From positions 558,001 through 622,000 of the forward strand of contig UGYN01000002.1 of assembly GCA_900457075.1 (NCBI GenBank): 64,000 nt of DNA, written 5' to 3'. The notes beneath the pieces were generated by a model, which ran no database searches, had not been told where the DNA came from, and saw only the letters and a list, made by a program, of their open reading frames with translations. The DNA is from Serratia quinivorans (GTDB lineage Bacteria; Pseudomonadota; Gammaproteobacteria; Enterobacterales; Enterobacteriaceae). Position numbers and translations under genes: made by a program. Shown here piece by piece: positions 53,090 through 62,398 of the stretch; position 1 is the stretch's first letter, and each line of letters begins with the position of its first letter.

Positions 53090-54667
53090 ATGAGAAAAAT
53101 ACTCGTCCTGATTTTCTGTCTGAACCTGTTTGGCGTCACGCAACAGGCAGCAGCAGAAGAGAATAAGACCGTTGATGTGGTTCTGATCGGCGGCGGCATC
53201 ATGAGCGCCACTTTGGGGACTTACCTGCATGAGCTGGAGCCAAACTGGTCCATCGACATGTATGAACGCATGAATGGCGTAGCGGAAGAAAGCTCCAACG
53301 GCTGGAATAACGCCGGTACCGGCCACTCCGCCTTCGCCGAAATGAACTACACCCCAGAAAAAAAAGACGGCAGCATTGATATCAGCAAAGCCGTGGTGGT
53401 GAACGAGTCTTTTGAAATCTCTCGTCAATTCTGGTCTTATCAGGTTAAAAATAACGTCCTGAAAGATCCAAAATCCTTTATCAACAGCGTGCCGCACATG
53501 AGCTTTGTTTGGGGTGACGATAACGTTAACTTCCTGCGCAAACGCTATGCGGCGCTGCAGCACAGCACCCTGTTCCGTGGTATGGAGTACTCAGAGGACG
53601 CCAACCAGATTAAACAGTGGGCACCGCTGGTTATGGACGGTCGCGATCCGAAGCAAAAAATTGCCGCCACCCGCATGCCGCTGGGCACCGACGTTAACTT
53701 TGGCGTGATCACTCACCAACTGGTGGATACGCTGACCAAAAATCCAAACTTCAAGCTGAACCTGAGCCATGAAGTGCGCGATATCAAACGCAACGACGAC
53801 AATACCTGGCGTGTAACCGTGGCCGATCTGACCCGTGACGGCAAAGAAACCACCGTTAATGCCAAGTTCGTGTTTATCGGCGCGGGCGGTGCTTCACTGA
53901 CGCTGCTGCAGAAAACCGGCATTCCTGAAGCCGAAGGTTACGGCGCCTTCCCGGTCGGCGGTCAGTTCCTGGTGACCACCAACCCGGAAATCGCCAACCA
54001 GCATCTGGCCAAGGTTTATGGCCTGGCCAGCGTAGGTTCACCACCGATGTCGGTTCCGCACCTGGATACCCGCATGCTGGATGGCAAACGCGTTCTGCTG
54101 TTCGGGCCGTTCGCTACCTTCTCCGGCAAGTTCCTGAAAAACGGTTCACTGTTCGATCTGCTGCATTCCCTGAGCACTTCCAACCTGATGCCAATGACTC
54201 ACGTCGGCCTGGATAACTTCGACCTGGTGAAATACCTGGTGGGCCAGTTGATGATGAACGACGACGACCGTTTCGCCGCGCTGAAAGAGTATTTCCCTGA
54301 AGCCAAACAGGCTGACTGGAAGCTGTGGACTGCCGGCCAACGCGTGCAAATCATCAAGAAAGACGATGAAAAAGGTGGCCTGCTGCAGTTCGGTACCGAA
54401 GTGGTCAGCGCTAAAGACGGCAGCATTGCCGCCCTGCTGGGCGCATCACCGGGCGCATCTACTGCCGCACCAATCATGCTGCACCTGATGGAAACCGTGT
54501 TCAAAGATAAAGTGGCGACGCCGGAATGGCAGAGCAAGCTGAAAGAGATCATTCCGTCCTACGGCCACAAGCTGAACGGCGATATTGAAATGACCAACAA
54601 GATCCGTGGCTACACCAGCAGCGTGTTGCAGTTGGACTATATCGAAGTGAAGCCGGAAACTAACTGA
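53090..54667 (+). CDS. mqo: Malate:quinone oxidoreductase
   Basis: 525 residues. FAD-dependent, membrane-associated enzyme oxidising malate to oxaloacetate with electrons to quinone. The N-terminal hydrophobic stretch [22 protein letters not shown] occurs in E. coli Mqo too. FAD motif [19 protein letters not shown], then [15 protein letters not shown] and [21 protein letters not shown] precedes ATG. Together with maeA at 7528 it gives alternative malate-oxidation routes in this window. Confidence 0.96.
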   Translation: MRKILVLIFCLNLFGVTQQAAAEENKTVDVVLIGGGIMSATLGTYLHELEPNWSIDMYERMNGVAEESSNGWNNAGTGHSAFAEMNYTPEKKDGSIDISKAVVVNESFEISRQFWSYQVKNNVLKDPKSFINSVPHMSFVWGDDNVNFLRKRYAALQHSTLFRGMEYSEDANQIKQWAPLVMDGRDPKQKIAATRMPLGTDVNFGVITHQLVDTLTKNPNFKLNLSHEVRDIKRNDDNTWRVTVADLTRDGKETTVNAKFVFIGAGGASLTLLQKTGIPEAEGYGAFPVGGQFLVTTNPEIANQHLAKVYGLASVGSPPMSVPHLDTRMLDGKRVLLFGPFATFSGKFLKNGSLFDLLHSLSTSNLMPMTHVGLDNFDLVKYLVGQLMMNDDDRFAALKEYFPEAKQADWKLWTAGQRVQIIKKDDEKGGLLQFGTEVVSAKDGSIAALLGASPGASTAAPIMLHLMETVFKDKVATPEWQSKLKEIIPSYGHKLNGDIEMTNKIRGYTSSVLQLDYIEVKPETN

Positions 54668-54689
54668 TAGCCGTTTCCCTACTCGCTTT

Positions 54690-54713
54690 AAGGCCGCCTC
54701 GTGCGGCCTTTTT
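54690..54713 (+). terminator. Terminator of mqo
   Basis: AAGGCCGC (54690-54697), loop CTCGT, GCGGCCTT (54703-54710), then TTT. Confidence 0.9.
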
Positions 54714-54868
54714 AATTTCTGCGCGACGGTAAGAGCACTTTTAGCCACCTTTAGCACCCTAGTTAACACTTGCGTAACCCGGTGTTGCGGCCTATTATCA
54801 AAGAACAAGCTTGGATAATTACTCTTACCTACACTGACCTGAATGTCGTACTGCGGGAGAACTCAAAC

Positions 54869-55327
54869 ATGGATCGCGTCAATATCATTCACGATTTGCT
54901 GGACTGGATTGAAAGTCATCTGGATCAACCCTTGCTGTTAGACAACGTGGCAGCCAAGTCAGGCTACTCCAAATGGCACTTGCAAAGGATGTTCCGCAGC
55001 ACCACCGGCCACGCGCTGGGCAGCTATATCCGCGAGCGTCGTCTTTCGCAGGCGGCACAGGCGCTGCGTTCAAGCCCTCGTCCTATTCTCGACATCGCCC
55101 TGCAGTTCCATTTTGATTCCCAACCGTCATTTTCACGCGCGTTCAAAAAACAGTTCGGCAAAACGCCGGCGGTGTATCGCCGTACTACCCGCTGGGATGT
55201 CGCAGAAATGCGACCGCAGGCTATCGAACCACTGAACGGACATCGCCATGAGTCGCCGGGAGTGCATCTGTGGTATGCGGGTAAATCTCTGGACGGGGTC
55301 TGCACCAACTGGGTTGGCCAGCACTGA
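54869..55327 (+). CDS. AraC-family regulator, MarA/SoxS/TetD-like
   Basis: 152 residues from ATG 54869 (MDRVNIIHDLLDWIESHLDQPLLLDNVAAKSGYSKWHLQRMF). It has two helix-turn-helix motifs with no large sensor domain, the MarA/SoxS/RamA/TetD layout, plus a C-terminal extension of about 45 residues (GHRHESPGVHLWYAGKSLDG). SGYSKWHLQRMFR is diagnostic. Members activate stress and efflux genes via marbox-like sites; the trigger here is unknown. Confidence 0.85.
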   Translation: MDRVNIIHDLLDWIESHLDQPLLLDNVAAKSGYSKWHLQRMFRSTTGHALGSYIRERRLSQAAQALRSSPRPILDIALQFHFDSQPSFSRAFKKQFGKTPAVYRRTTRWDVAEMRPQAIEPLNGHRHESPGVHLWYAGKSLDGVCTNWVGQH

Positions 55328-55341
55328 GATAAATAGGCATT

Positions 55342-55380
55342 AAAAAAGGGGTTCAGCCTGCGCTGAACCCCTTTTTTTTT
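55342..55380. terminator. Bidirectional terminator between AraC gene and second fimbria
   Basis: AAAAAAGGGGTTCAGC (55342-55357), loop CTGC, GCTGAACCCC plus nine T (55362-55380). Works for the AraC gene (plus) and the adhesin gene (minus). Confidence 0.95.
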
Positions 55381-55391
55381 ACTGCCAGCTC

Positions 55392-56441
55392 TTACTTAAA
55401 GGTGACGTCGATATTTGCCGATGCGGTGAATGGCCCAACCTGTGGATTGGTATTCAGCCATTTCAGGCTAGCCAAAAAGTTCTTTTCAACGATGGTACCG
55501 TTGACCAGGCCCAGATCAACCGGGGAGTTCATCATGATCGGCGTGTTTGGCGTTGCTGCCTGCGAAATCAAAATACCGAAGCCGCTATTGCTGGTTGGCA
55601 TAATAACGCTGTTATCCTGCAATGGATAAGTCGTGCTGAAACTGGCCTGCAGGGTTTCGCCTTTACAGTCCTGACCCGTGGTTGGATCCGACATATTTGC
55701 GCTAACCGAGAATGGCACCTGCTTTTCGATTTTGCCGGCCACCGCATTTTGACGCGGTATGGTGCCAAAGTTTACGGTAGAACCGTTGTTAGCCACCACG
55801 GTGATTTTCGGGTTACAGGAGATAAACTGGATATTGCCCAACCCGGAAATATAGGCGTTAAAGTTACTGTTAGGACGGCTATTCAAACCACCAACCCCAT
55901 CTACCTGGAATACCGAATAGGAATTGCTGTCGTTGATCTTGCCGCCTGCCGGAGGCGCCTTACCGGTGGCTTTAATGTAAATGGCATAGGACACCGTAAC
56001 GGAAAGCGATTTTGCCGGTGGCCGGCAGCGGCCACCTGAACGGTTACATTCTGTGCCTGGACCGACGTCTTGTCTCACGTTCTTAACGGGTTTGACATCA
56101 ACGCCCTTATAAGTCACGCCAACTTCAATCGAGTTATGAATCAGACTCATACGAGCCTGAGGATCCCAATACAAAAACGCATTCTCGCCGTTTGGCATGT
56201 TATCGGTATCAGTACATTGGAAAGTCGAAGTAAAGGTCTGCGAACGCCATAACAATGCCCCAGGGGCAGTATTGGCCGTCGATACCTTAATCGCTTTATC
56301 CAGCACGATATCCTGACGAATGCTGCCATTCTGTTTACAAGACAACGCAAAGCTGCTCTGCGAGAACGTCCCCAGTGTGACCAGCAGTCCTGCCGCCAGC
56401 CCGAGTTTTTTGTGTTTTAACAACAAAGAAGACATATCCAT
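55392..56441 (-). CDS. Fimbrial adhesin of the second operon
   Basis: 349 residues from ATG 56439-56441 (MDMSSLLLKHKKLGLAAGLLVTLGTFSQSSFA, signal). A two-domain tip protein: an N-terminal lectin-like region (CKQNGSIRQDIVLDKAIKV, cysteines around GTECNRSGGRC) and a C-terminal pilin domain with STVNFGTIPRQNAV and ASANIDVTFK. It starts 5 bp after the usher stop, last gene of the operon. Receptor unknown. Confidence 0.85.
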   Translation of the reverse strand: MDMSSLLLKHKKLGLAAGLLVTLGTFSQSSFALSCKQNGSIRQDIVLDKAIKVSTANTAPGALLWRSQTFTSTFQCTDTDNMPNGENAFLYWDPQARMSLIHNSIEVGVTYKGVDVKPVKNVRQDVGPGTECNRSGGRCRPPAKSLSVTVSYAIYIKATGKAPPAGGKINDSNSYSVFQVDGVGGLNSRPNSNFNAYISGLGNIQFISCNPKITVVANNGSTVNFGTIPRQNAVAGKIEKQVPFSVSANMSDPTTGQDCKGETLQASFSTTYPLQDNSVIMPTSNSGFGILISQAATPNTPIMMNSPVDLGLVNGTIVEKNFLASLKWLNTNPQVGPFTASANIDVTFK

Positions 56442-56446
56442 TCCTT

Positions 56447-59062
56447 TTACGGTTTTCCGCAGGTCAGCGAAAGTTCCTGATAGCCCATCAGCTGTTCGGT
56501 CGCCGATTTCAGTTCCGGCACCACTAACGAGCAACTGTCGCCGGCATCGCTGCCCCATTTAACCAACAGGCGATCCCCTGCGGATGCCCCGGAGATATAA
56601 ATATCCCCATTGGTACCTACGGTACCGTTGTTCTTGCCGTCAGCGCTGAACACGTTGGCGCCGATTGGCGGTACGCCGCCGTCCAACATTTTACTGTGTA
56701 CCAGCAGGCTTTGACCGGTATGCGTTTCAAACTTCACGCGGGTAATTGCGCCGTATGTCGGTACCACATCACGGGCTGCCATCGGGATATCCAGGCCGTT
56801 GCCGATATCTTCGGTACGCAGCGCCACACGGTTGTGACGGTATGGCGACGCAGAAGTCATCACCGCGTAACCAAAGCGGTCAATAGCCACACCCGGTTGG
56901 TTTTCCAGACGAACGCCTTTGGCGTCTTTGGCTTCAACCAGCACGAAAGTGTTCTGTAATGGCTGAGTCAACGTCACACCACCGGAGTGCGCCACGATAC
57001 CGCCCGATACGCCCAACGAAGACTGCTGGTAATCATTGCTGTAGCTGTAACCGGCATTCACCGTACCCATGCTGCCCTGATAACCCACGTTAGCCGAGGT
57101 GGTTTGCCCAGCGTAACGATCGTGACCGCTCTGCACCGCGTAGTTCAGACGGTTATCGTCCAATGCGGTACCGCTCAGGCCGGCGCTATAGGTATTACCG
57201 CTCTGCTTGCTGTGCCCAGCGTTGAAGCTGGCCGTCATATCAGAGGAGTCTCTGCTGAAGAAGCTGAACGGAATAGATACAGTCATGTTAATACTGCGAT
57301 CTTTATAACCGTAGTTGCTGCGGCTGTCTTGATAGAACACGCCGTAGCTGATGTTTTTATAGCTGCTGTTAAAGCCGGTTTGAACCGTACGATCCTGGCC
57401 AGAACCGCCCCAGTATGACTGGTTGCTGACGTTGGTATACAGCGTTGAGTTACCGGCGATACGCTGATTGATCGACAATTCTACACGCTGGCGTTTATTG
57501 TTGAACTTGCTGGTGTAATAAGTCCGGCGACGTGATTCAGCCCAGTCAGGTACACCCTGATTACGGTCATTTTCATCGTAGTAATCATTGCGGTAGTAGC
57601 CGTTTTCATAGCGATCGCGTTCCGCAACCGCATCTGAGAAATCATAGTAGCCGGAGGTCGAATAACGGTAGCCGGCGATCTGGAATTCAGTACCCCAGTC
57701 GTTGAGCGACTTGGAGTACAGGAAGCGGAAGCTCTCACCCTGCTTGTCATCACCGTTGACCAGGTTGGTGTCGGAATAGGACATGTCAAAAGAAACCGCC
57801 CCCCAAACACCCATGTTTTTACCCATACCCAGCACCGCAGAACGGTAGTTTTCTGCCACCAGCACACCGCCGTAAGGCGTAATGTCATACCCCATACCGT
57901 GGGACAAGGTGCCTTGCACAAATTTTGGCTGGTATTTGGTCGTGCCGTCATGATACTTACCGGCAGTCATCTGATAGTCCCAGATCCCTTCACGCAGCAT
58001 GTTCGGCACGGAAGAGAATGGCACCACGAAAGTGGTTCTCGAACCGTTGGCCTCAATGACCGTTACGTTCAGGTTACCGCTCAGGGTACTTGGGAAAATA
58101 TCCGTCAGCGCAAACGGGCCAGGCGGCACGTTGGTGCTGTATATGGTGTAGCCGTTTTGGCGGATCTCGACGCGGGCGTTGGTCGACGCCACGCCACGCA
58201 CTACCGGCGCATAGCCGCGCTGGCTTTCCGGCAGCATGTCGTTGGCGCTGGAAATCTGCACGCCGCGGAACTGGATGCTGTCGAACACGTTGTTGTTGGT
58301 GTTGGTCTGGCCAATCACCATGCGGCTACGCAGGGAAACAATATCAGTTTCTGCCCAGCTCGAAACGGTATTCCAATGAGTACCGGCACCCGACTGCTGG
58401 TTCAGCGTCGAGTTATTGCGCAAACGCCAATTACCAATGTTGAGACCGTTGTTCAGGCTCAGGAAGTAATAGTCTGATGTTTTATCGTTGGCGTTATTGC
58501 TGTAATTATTGTGGTTGCCGCTGAAGTTATAGTTAACGAAGCCGGCGTTAATCCCGCGATCGTAAACCTTCGGCGAAATAGCCCCTTGCGGACGCGGTTC
58601 CAGAAACACCTGCGGCACTTCCAGATCCATACGCTGTATAGCGGCGTCATAGCTCAGCTTGGCACCCGAGATTTGCTGTGACAGCGCATAACACTGCGCG
58701 GTACCTTCGGTTTTCATATCGCCTGGCAGTTTAACGCCGTAATCCTGGTAATCCTGCGCTGTCAGGCAAGGCATTACCGGCGTGTCTTTGGTATCTTTTT
58801 TGAATTCGATTTCGCGGTGATCGATACGCTGACCATTCAGGTAAATATCAAACGGATATTTGCCTGGCAAGATATCATCGCCGCTGGACAACGCTGCCAC
58901 CTGGGCAATGTTGTCGTCGCCATGGATGAAGGAGGTGTTGAACTGCTCCTCCGCCATGGCCATATGAGAGAATGAAAATGGCACCGCAGAAAAATAAATT
59001 ACACCATTAATCAGCCTGACCAAACGTTTTGGCGTGAGGGTTGTTATTCTTTTATGTGCCAT
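56447..59062 (-). CDS. Fimbrial usher of the second operon
   Basis: 871 residues. A long N-terminal signal region (MAHKRITTLTPKRLVRLINGVIYFSAVPFSFSHMAMA), then FNTSFIHGDDNIAQVAALSSGDDILPGKYPFDIYLNGQRID, the barrel with IYSTNVPPGPFALTDIFPSTLSGNLNVTVIEANGS, and C-terminal domains ending CGKP. Typical FimD/PapC length. It is more diverged from the usher at 41193 than the chaperones are from each other. Confidence 0.95.
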   Translation of the reverse strand: MAHKRITTLTPKRLVRLINGVIYFSAVPFSFSHMAMAEEQFNTSFIHGDDNIAQVAALSSGDDILPGKYPFDIYLNGQRIDHREIEFKKDTKDTPVMPCLTAQDYQDYGVKLPGDMKTEGTAQCYALSQQISGAKLSYDAAIQRMDLEVPQVFLEPRPQGAISPKVYDRGINAGFVNYNFSGNHNNYSNNANDKTSDYYFLSLNNGLNIGNWRLRNNSTLNQQSGAGTHWNTVSSWAETDIVSLRSRMVIGQTNTNNNVFDSIQFRGVQISSANDMLPESQRGYAPVVRGVASTNARVEIRQNGYTIYSTNVPPGPFALTDIFPSTLSGNLNVTVIEANGSRTTFVVPFSSVPNMLREGIWDYQMTAGKYHDGTTKYQPKFVQGTLSHGMGYDITPYGGVLVAENYRSAVLGMGKNMGVWGAVSFDMSYSDTNLVNGDDKQGESFRFLYSKSLNDWGTEFQIAGYRYSTSGYYDFSDAVAERDRYENGYYRNDYYDENDRNQGVPDWAESRRRTYYTSKFNNKRQRVELSINQRIAGNSTLYTNVSNQSYWGGSGQDRTVQTGFNSSYKNISYGVFYQDSRSNYGYKDRSINMTVSIPFSFFSRDSSDMTASFNAGHSKQSGNTYSAGLSGTALDDNRLNYAVQSGHDRYAGQTTSANVGYQGSMGTVNAGYSYSNDYQQSSLGVSGGIVAHSGGVTLTQPLQNTFVLVEAKDAKGVRLENQPGVAIDRFGYAVMTSASPYRHNRVALRTEDIGNGLDIPMAARDVVPTYGAITRVKFETHTGQSLLVHSKMLDGGVPPIGANVFSADGKNNGTVGTNGDIYISGASAGDRLLVKWGSDAGDSCSLVVPELKSATEQLMGYQELSLTCGKP

Positions 59063-59090
59063 TTCTTGTTCATTCCTTGAAGGGCTTAAA

Positions 59091-59774
59091 TCAATTTAAT
59101 GCAACGTTCTTAATCTCGGTGTGGCCGCCGTAATCGTTGATATAGGTAAACGACATACTGCCGGCCGACTGCGCGCCCTGTGGCAGAGCAATTTTCAGGC
59201 TATCTTGCGGTTTCACCATATCGGCATTCACTTTCCAGCTCTTGCCACCGCTTTTCAGCGTCAGAACGCCCAGCGTCACATACAGCGGACCGTTGTTGGT
59301 GACCACCAGATTGCCGCCCTGGCGCTGCCATTTCAGCGCTTCAGCCTGCTGTTGCAGGTTGGCCTTCAAGGCCTCAGGACGGTAGAACAGTTTGATTCGG
59401 GTACGGATCGCCACCTGCAGCACGTTATCTTGCTTAGGCGTTGGCGGTATTTCCTGTACGTTTACCCAGAGCAGACTTTCTCTGTCCTGCGGTAACCCGC
59501 TGCCGGAATAGATAAAACGCAGAATGGCGTCTTTCTTGGCAGCCAGTTTTAAAATAGGTGGAGTGACCACGATCGGTAAATTCTTCGGCATCTGGCTTGA
59601 ATCACCAGTATCCAGCCAGGTTTGCACCATATAGGTGTCGTCGCTGTCATTGCTGATTGAGAGCGATGCGGATTTACTTCCGCTGTTATAAATTACGCGC
59701 GTTGAATCAACTTGAATGCCGGCAAAAGCATTAACGGAAAACGCGAGTAAAATACAAGAAAGCACTTTTTTCAT
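59091..59774 (-). CDS. Fimbrial chaperone of the second operon
   Basis: 227 residues, signal peptide MKKVLSCILLAFSVNAFA (about 1-18). PapD-type: GIQVDSTRVIYNSGSKSASLSISNDSDDTY, LPQDRESLLWVNVQEIPP, YINDYGGHTEI. It lacks the C-terminal cysteine pair of the first operon's chaperone. It lies between the pilin and the usher, 28 bp upstream of the usher. Confidence 0.95.
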   Translation of the reverse strand: MKKVLSCILLAFSVNAFAGIQVDSTRVIYNSGSKSASLSISNDSDDTYMVQTWLDTGDSSQMPKNLPIVVTPPILKLAAKKDAILRFIYSGSGLPQDRESLLWVNVQEIPPTPKQDNVLQVAIRTRIKLFYRPEALKANLQQQAEALKWQRQGGNLVVTNNGPLYVTLGVLTLKSGGKSWKVNADMVKPQDSLKIALPQGAQSAGSMSFTYINDYGGHTEIKNVALN

Positions 59775-59845
59775 CGGAATATCTCAACTCTCAGAATTTA
59801 GCCGTCCATGGCCAATAGCTCTATCTATCCTGCCAGCGAATTAAA

Positions 59846-60373
59846 TTATTTGTATTCGATGGTGAAGGTAGCGTTAGAGTTTGCCTGACCCGCAGTTACC
59901 AGATCCTGGTAAGATTTATAACGAGCGCGCAGGTTGAAAGTCGCAGAACCTGGGTTGTCGCCATCAGCAGCAACAGAAACGGTAGCTGGAGTAGCAACTT
60001 CCTGAGAGATTGGCAGAGTTGCGCCGTTGTTATCCAGGATTTCAACGCCAACGCCGTTAGCGCCGCCAGTTACAGCCAACAGCTCTGGGTGACCAGCTGG
60101 GGTGTTACCGTCGAAACGCAGGGTGTAGTTACCTGCTTCACATTTCTCCAGGCTAATATCGAAAGCTTTAGCACCGCTGGTAGAACCAGAAGTTGGGAAT
60201 GCGGTAGTAGGATATTTACCCAGGTAAACTTCTTTATTCTGGTCTTTATCAACTACTTTACAGGTAGACTGTACGATTTCACCGGTGAATTTAACGTTGC
60301 CGCTTGCAGCAGTAGCGTTATAAGCAGTAGCAGACAATACCAGCGCGGCCAAAGGCAATAATACTTTTTTCAT
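59846..60373 (-). CDS. Major fimbrial subunit of the second operon
   Basis: 175 residues from ATG 60371-60373 (MKKVLLPLAALVLSATAYNATAA, signal about 1-22), GGAG upstream. Mature pilin: VKFTGEIVQSTCKVVDKDQNKEVYLGKYP and ISLEKCEAGNYTLRFDG (cysteine pair), ending TFTIEYK. It has well-used codons and a good SD, as expected for a highly expressed subunit. It is divergent from the EAL gene across about 500 bp. Confidence 0.92.
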   Translation of the reverse strand: MKKVLLPLAALVLSATAYNATAASGNVKFTGEIVQSTCKVVDKDQNKEVYLGKYPTTAFPTSGSTSGAKAFDISLEKCEAGNYTLRFDGNTPAGHPELLAVTGGANGVGVEILDNNGATLPISQEVATPATVSVAADGDNPGSATFNLRARYKSYQDLVTAGQANSNATFTIEYK

Positions 60374-60888
60374 TTCCAGCTCCATAGAAAAACAATAAAA
60401 TAATCGATTCAGTGACAGATGAATATATACCGACCCGGCACTGAGCATACACTCAGCGATAGCACTCCTTGCTTAAAAGGAATGTTGCCTCGATGAACCC
60501 ATTGCCGGACGAAATATAGACTAAGCGCATTCTTATTGTTAAATCGTTTAAAACATTCATAAGCCCTCTCTTGATAGGAATAAACTATCAACAAATACCT
60601 ATCGATCGATGTTGACGATTTAATCGAATAGGAATAATCTGTGTTTGGGAAAGCCCTGTAGTTGGACATTTTGACTTAAGGCCTGATTAACAGCACATTA
60701 TTCTAAATATTTACACTTTGTTACCTTTTGAGTGATTTAGACTTCGCAACAAATTGCACGTTTAATGGTCTGTAAGCGGCATTGCTCTTCCTGACTGCAT
60801 TAAATAAGATTCTTACCCATAAACAGACTGATTTTATTTTATTTTCGTTATAAAACAGCTATTTGTATATCAATCAAAGGATTGAGGA
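60374..60888. promoter_or_regulatory. Divergent control region between pilin and EAL genes
   Basis: 515 bp, AT-rich, no convincing gene (a short minus-strand frame at 60409-60669 lacks support). TTGATAG (60571-60577) and CTATCAA (60585-60591) form a perfect 7-bp dyad with a 7-bp gap, a possible operator for the LuxR protein. TATATT-like elements near 60420 could be the pilin -10. Confidence 0.5.
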
Positions 60889-61605
60889 ATGCACAGTTCT
60901 TTTAGAGAGCAAAATAACGGAATTAATTATGTTTTCCAGCCAATGTTCGCAAAATCCGGACAATTGCTGGCCGTTGAGTGCCTGTCACGATTCACTTTTA
61001 ATAGTGAATATGCACATTTCTCTCCTGAACAGTTCTTTCGCTCTGCTGATAGCGCCACCCGGATTGAGATTCTGTTAGAGCAGGTCAGTCTGATAGAAAA
61101 ATATAATCACTGGTTTCGTAAGAATCAGGTTATAGCCACATTAAATGTGGACGATCATTCGCTGAGATCTTTGGCTAATAGTCATTTTGCAGAAAGAATT
61201 AACGCTACTCGCTGTATTCATTTTGAAATCAGCGAGAACTCAACCCGATTGGTAAAGGATCGCGTCCACGGCGATCCCTCTCTCAAGAGTTATTCATTTT
61301 GGCTCGATGATTTTGGTTCTGGCTATGCGGGTTTTTCCGCATTGTATAACAGTCAATTTCGCTTCGTTAAATTGGACCGTTTTTTACTATGGGACTTTAT
61401 GAAAAAGTCCGGCGGTGAAGGTTTAATGCGCGCTTTATTGCGCTTTTTTCACCTTAATCATTACAAGGTGATTATCGAAGGAGTAGAAACTCCCGAACAT
61501 AAAAAATGGCTGGACGAAATGCCATATTACGCACTGCAGGGAAAGCTGTGGAAGGAATCCGACATCAAGGATTTGAACTCGCTTCTTACAGCTGAATACT
61601 TTTAA
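60889..61605 (+). CDS. EAL-domain c-di-GMP phosphodiesterase, stand-alone
   Basis: 238 residues made almost entirely of an EAL domain. The signature is ECL (30-32) in place of EAL. The other known catalytic residues can be matched: E30, N86, E113, D140-D141 (LDDFGSGYAG), K161, E197 (IIEGVE) and Q217. So it is probably active, degrading c-di-GMP to pGpG. It has no membrane or sensor domain. Divergent from the second fimbria and 22 bp upstream of a LuxR gene. The setting resembles mrkJ beside the Klebsiella mrk fimbria. Confidence 0.85.
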   Translation: MHSSFREQNNGINYVFQPMFAKSGQLLAVECLSRFTFNSEYAHFSPEQFFRSADSATRIEILLEQVSLIEKYNHWFRKNQVIATLNVDDHSLRSLANSHFAERINATRCIHFEISENSTRLVKDRVHGDPSLKSYSFWLDDFGSGYAGFSALYNSQFRFVKLDRFLLWDFMKKSGGEGLMRALLRFFHLNHYKVIIEGVETPEHKKWLDEMPYYALQGKLWKESDIKDLNSLLTAEYF

Positions 61606-61627
61606 CTCATTATGGGTGTTTGCCATT

Positions 61628-62218
61628 ATGTCTAAAAACAATGTCCTTGTTATTAGTGAGTGTAAGTACAGCTATGTCGGCCTTTCGGTATTATTGAAAA
61701 AACATTACGGCAAGTACGATATCAGACTGTTTTCGGATTTTATGCACGGTGGCGCCAAGGCGGAGAAAATAATCAAGCACGACATCGCGCTGATTTTCAC
61801 CTCACAAAATCTGGAACAAAGCGTCAATGTCATTGAAAGCCTGGTGTCTTTGCATCAGCAATACAACTCAAAAACACGCCTGCTGGTGTTTTATGACGAT
61901 GAGCGCGTAGTGAAACTGTTGTCGATTCTGGGTATTTCCGTTGAGCTGGTCTCTACCCGTATCCCTCTTTATTCACTACAGGAAAAGATACAAACCCTGT
62001 TGGAAAGCAAAGAGCCGGGCGGGATAAAAATGCAGAAAACCCGGGAGCTCAGCCCAGCGGAAAGTGACGTTATTTTCAATTTGCTGCGTGGCGATAGCCT
62101 GCTGCACATTGCCCAAAAACGCGGCACTCACCCCAAAACCATTTTTTCTCAGAAGTACAGTGCGATGAAAAAACTGCGTTTGCGCAGCATGAGCACCATC
62201 TTCGTCGCCAGTAAGTAA
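61628..62218 (+). CDS. LuxR-type regulator next to the EAL gene
   Basis: 196 residues from ATG 61628 (a GTG at 61616 is a possible earlier start). C-terminal LuxR helix-turn-helix at about 140-190 (LSPAESDVIFNLLRGDSLLHIAQKR, then KTIFSQKYSAMKKLRLRS). The N-terminal domain is receiver-like in length but has no clear phospho-acceptor cluster. Related to the regulator at 38128-38748 and similar in layout to MrkI. Likely co-transcribed with the EAL gene. Confidence 0.82.
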   Translation: MSKNNVLVISECKYSYVGLSVLLKKHYGKYDIRLFSDFMHGGAKAEKIIKHDIALIFTSQNLEQSVNVIESLVSLHQQYNSKTRLLVFYDDERVVKLLSILGISVELVSTRIPLYSLQEKIQTLLESKEPGGIKMQKTRELSPAESDVIFNLLRGDSLLHIAQKRGTHPKTIFSQKYSAMKKLRLRSMSTIFVASK

Positions 62219-62398
62219 CCCTTCAGGCCGCCGCCCGGTGGCCTGTATTCCGCTCGTTACGTTAAATAAATGTAACAATAAGCGATAAAGCAGTAACAGC
62301 CACATAACACTCCGGCCTATTGGTTAGGATCCAACTACGGAAATTTCCCGTGAGTCATGTCGTCTGGATCAAAATCAAAAAAAACATCAGGAGATGTT

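Noticed and set aside
53090..53160. Export of Mqo by its signal-like N-terminus
   Set aside because: E. coli Mqo, a cytoplasmic-face membrane enzyme, has a similar hydrophobic start; no evidence of a changed location.
60409..60669. 86-codon minus-strand frame in the pilin/EAL control region
   Set aside because: No family sequence, no ribosome site, and it covers the promoter of the major pilin; it reads as random open frame.
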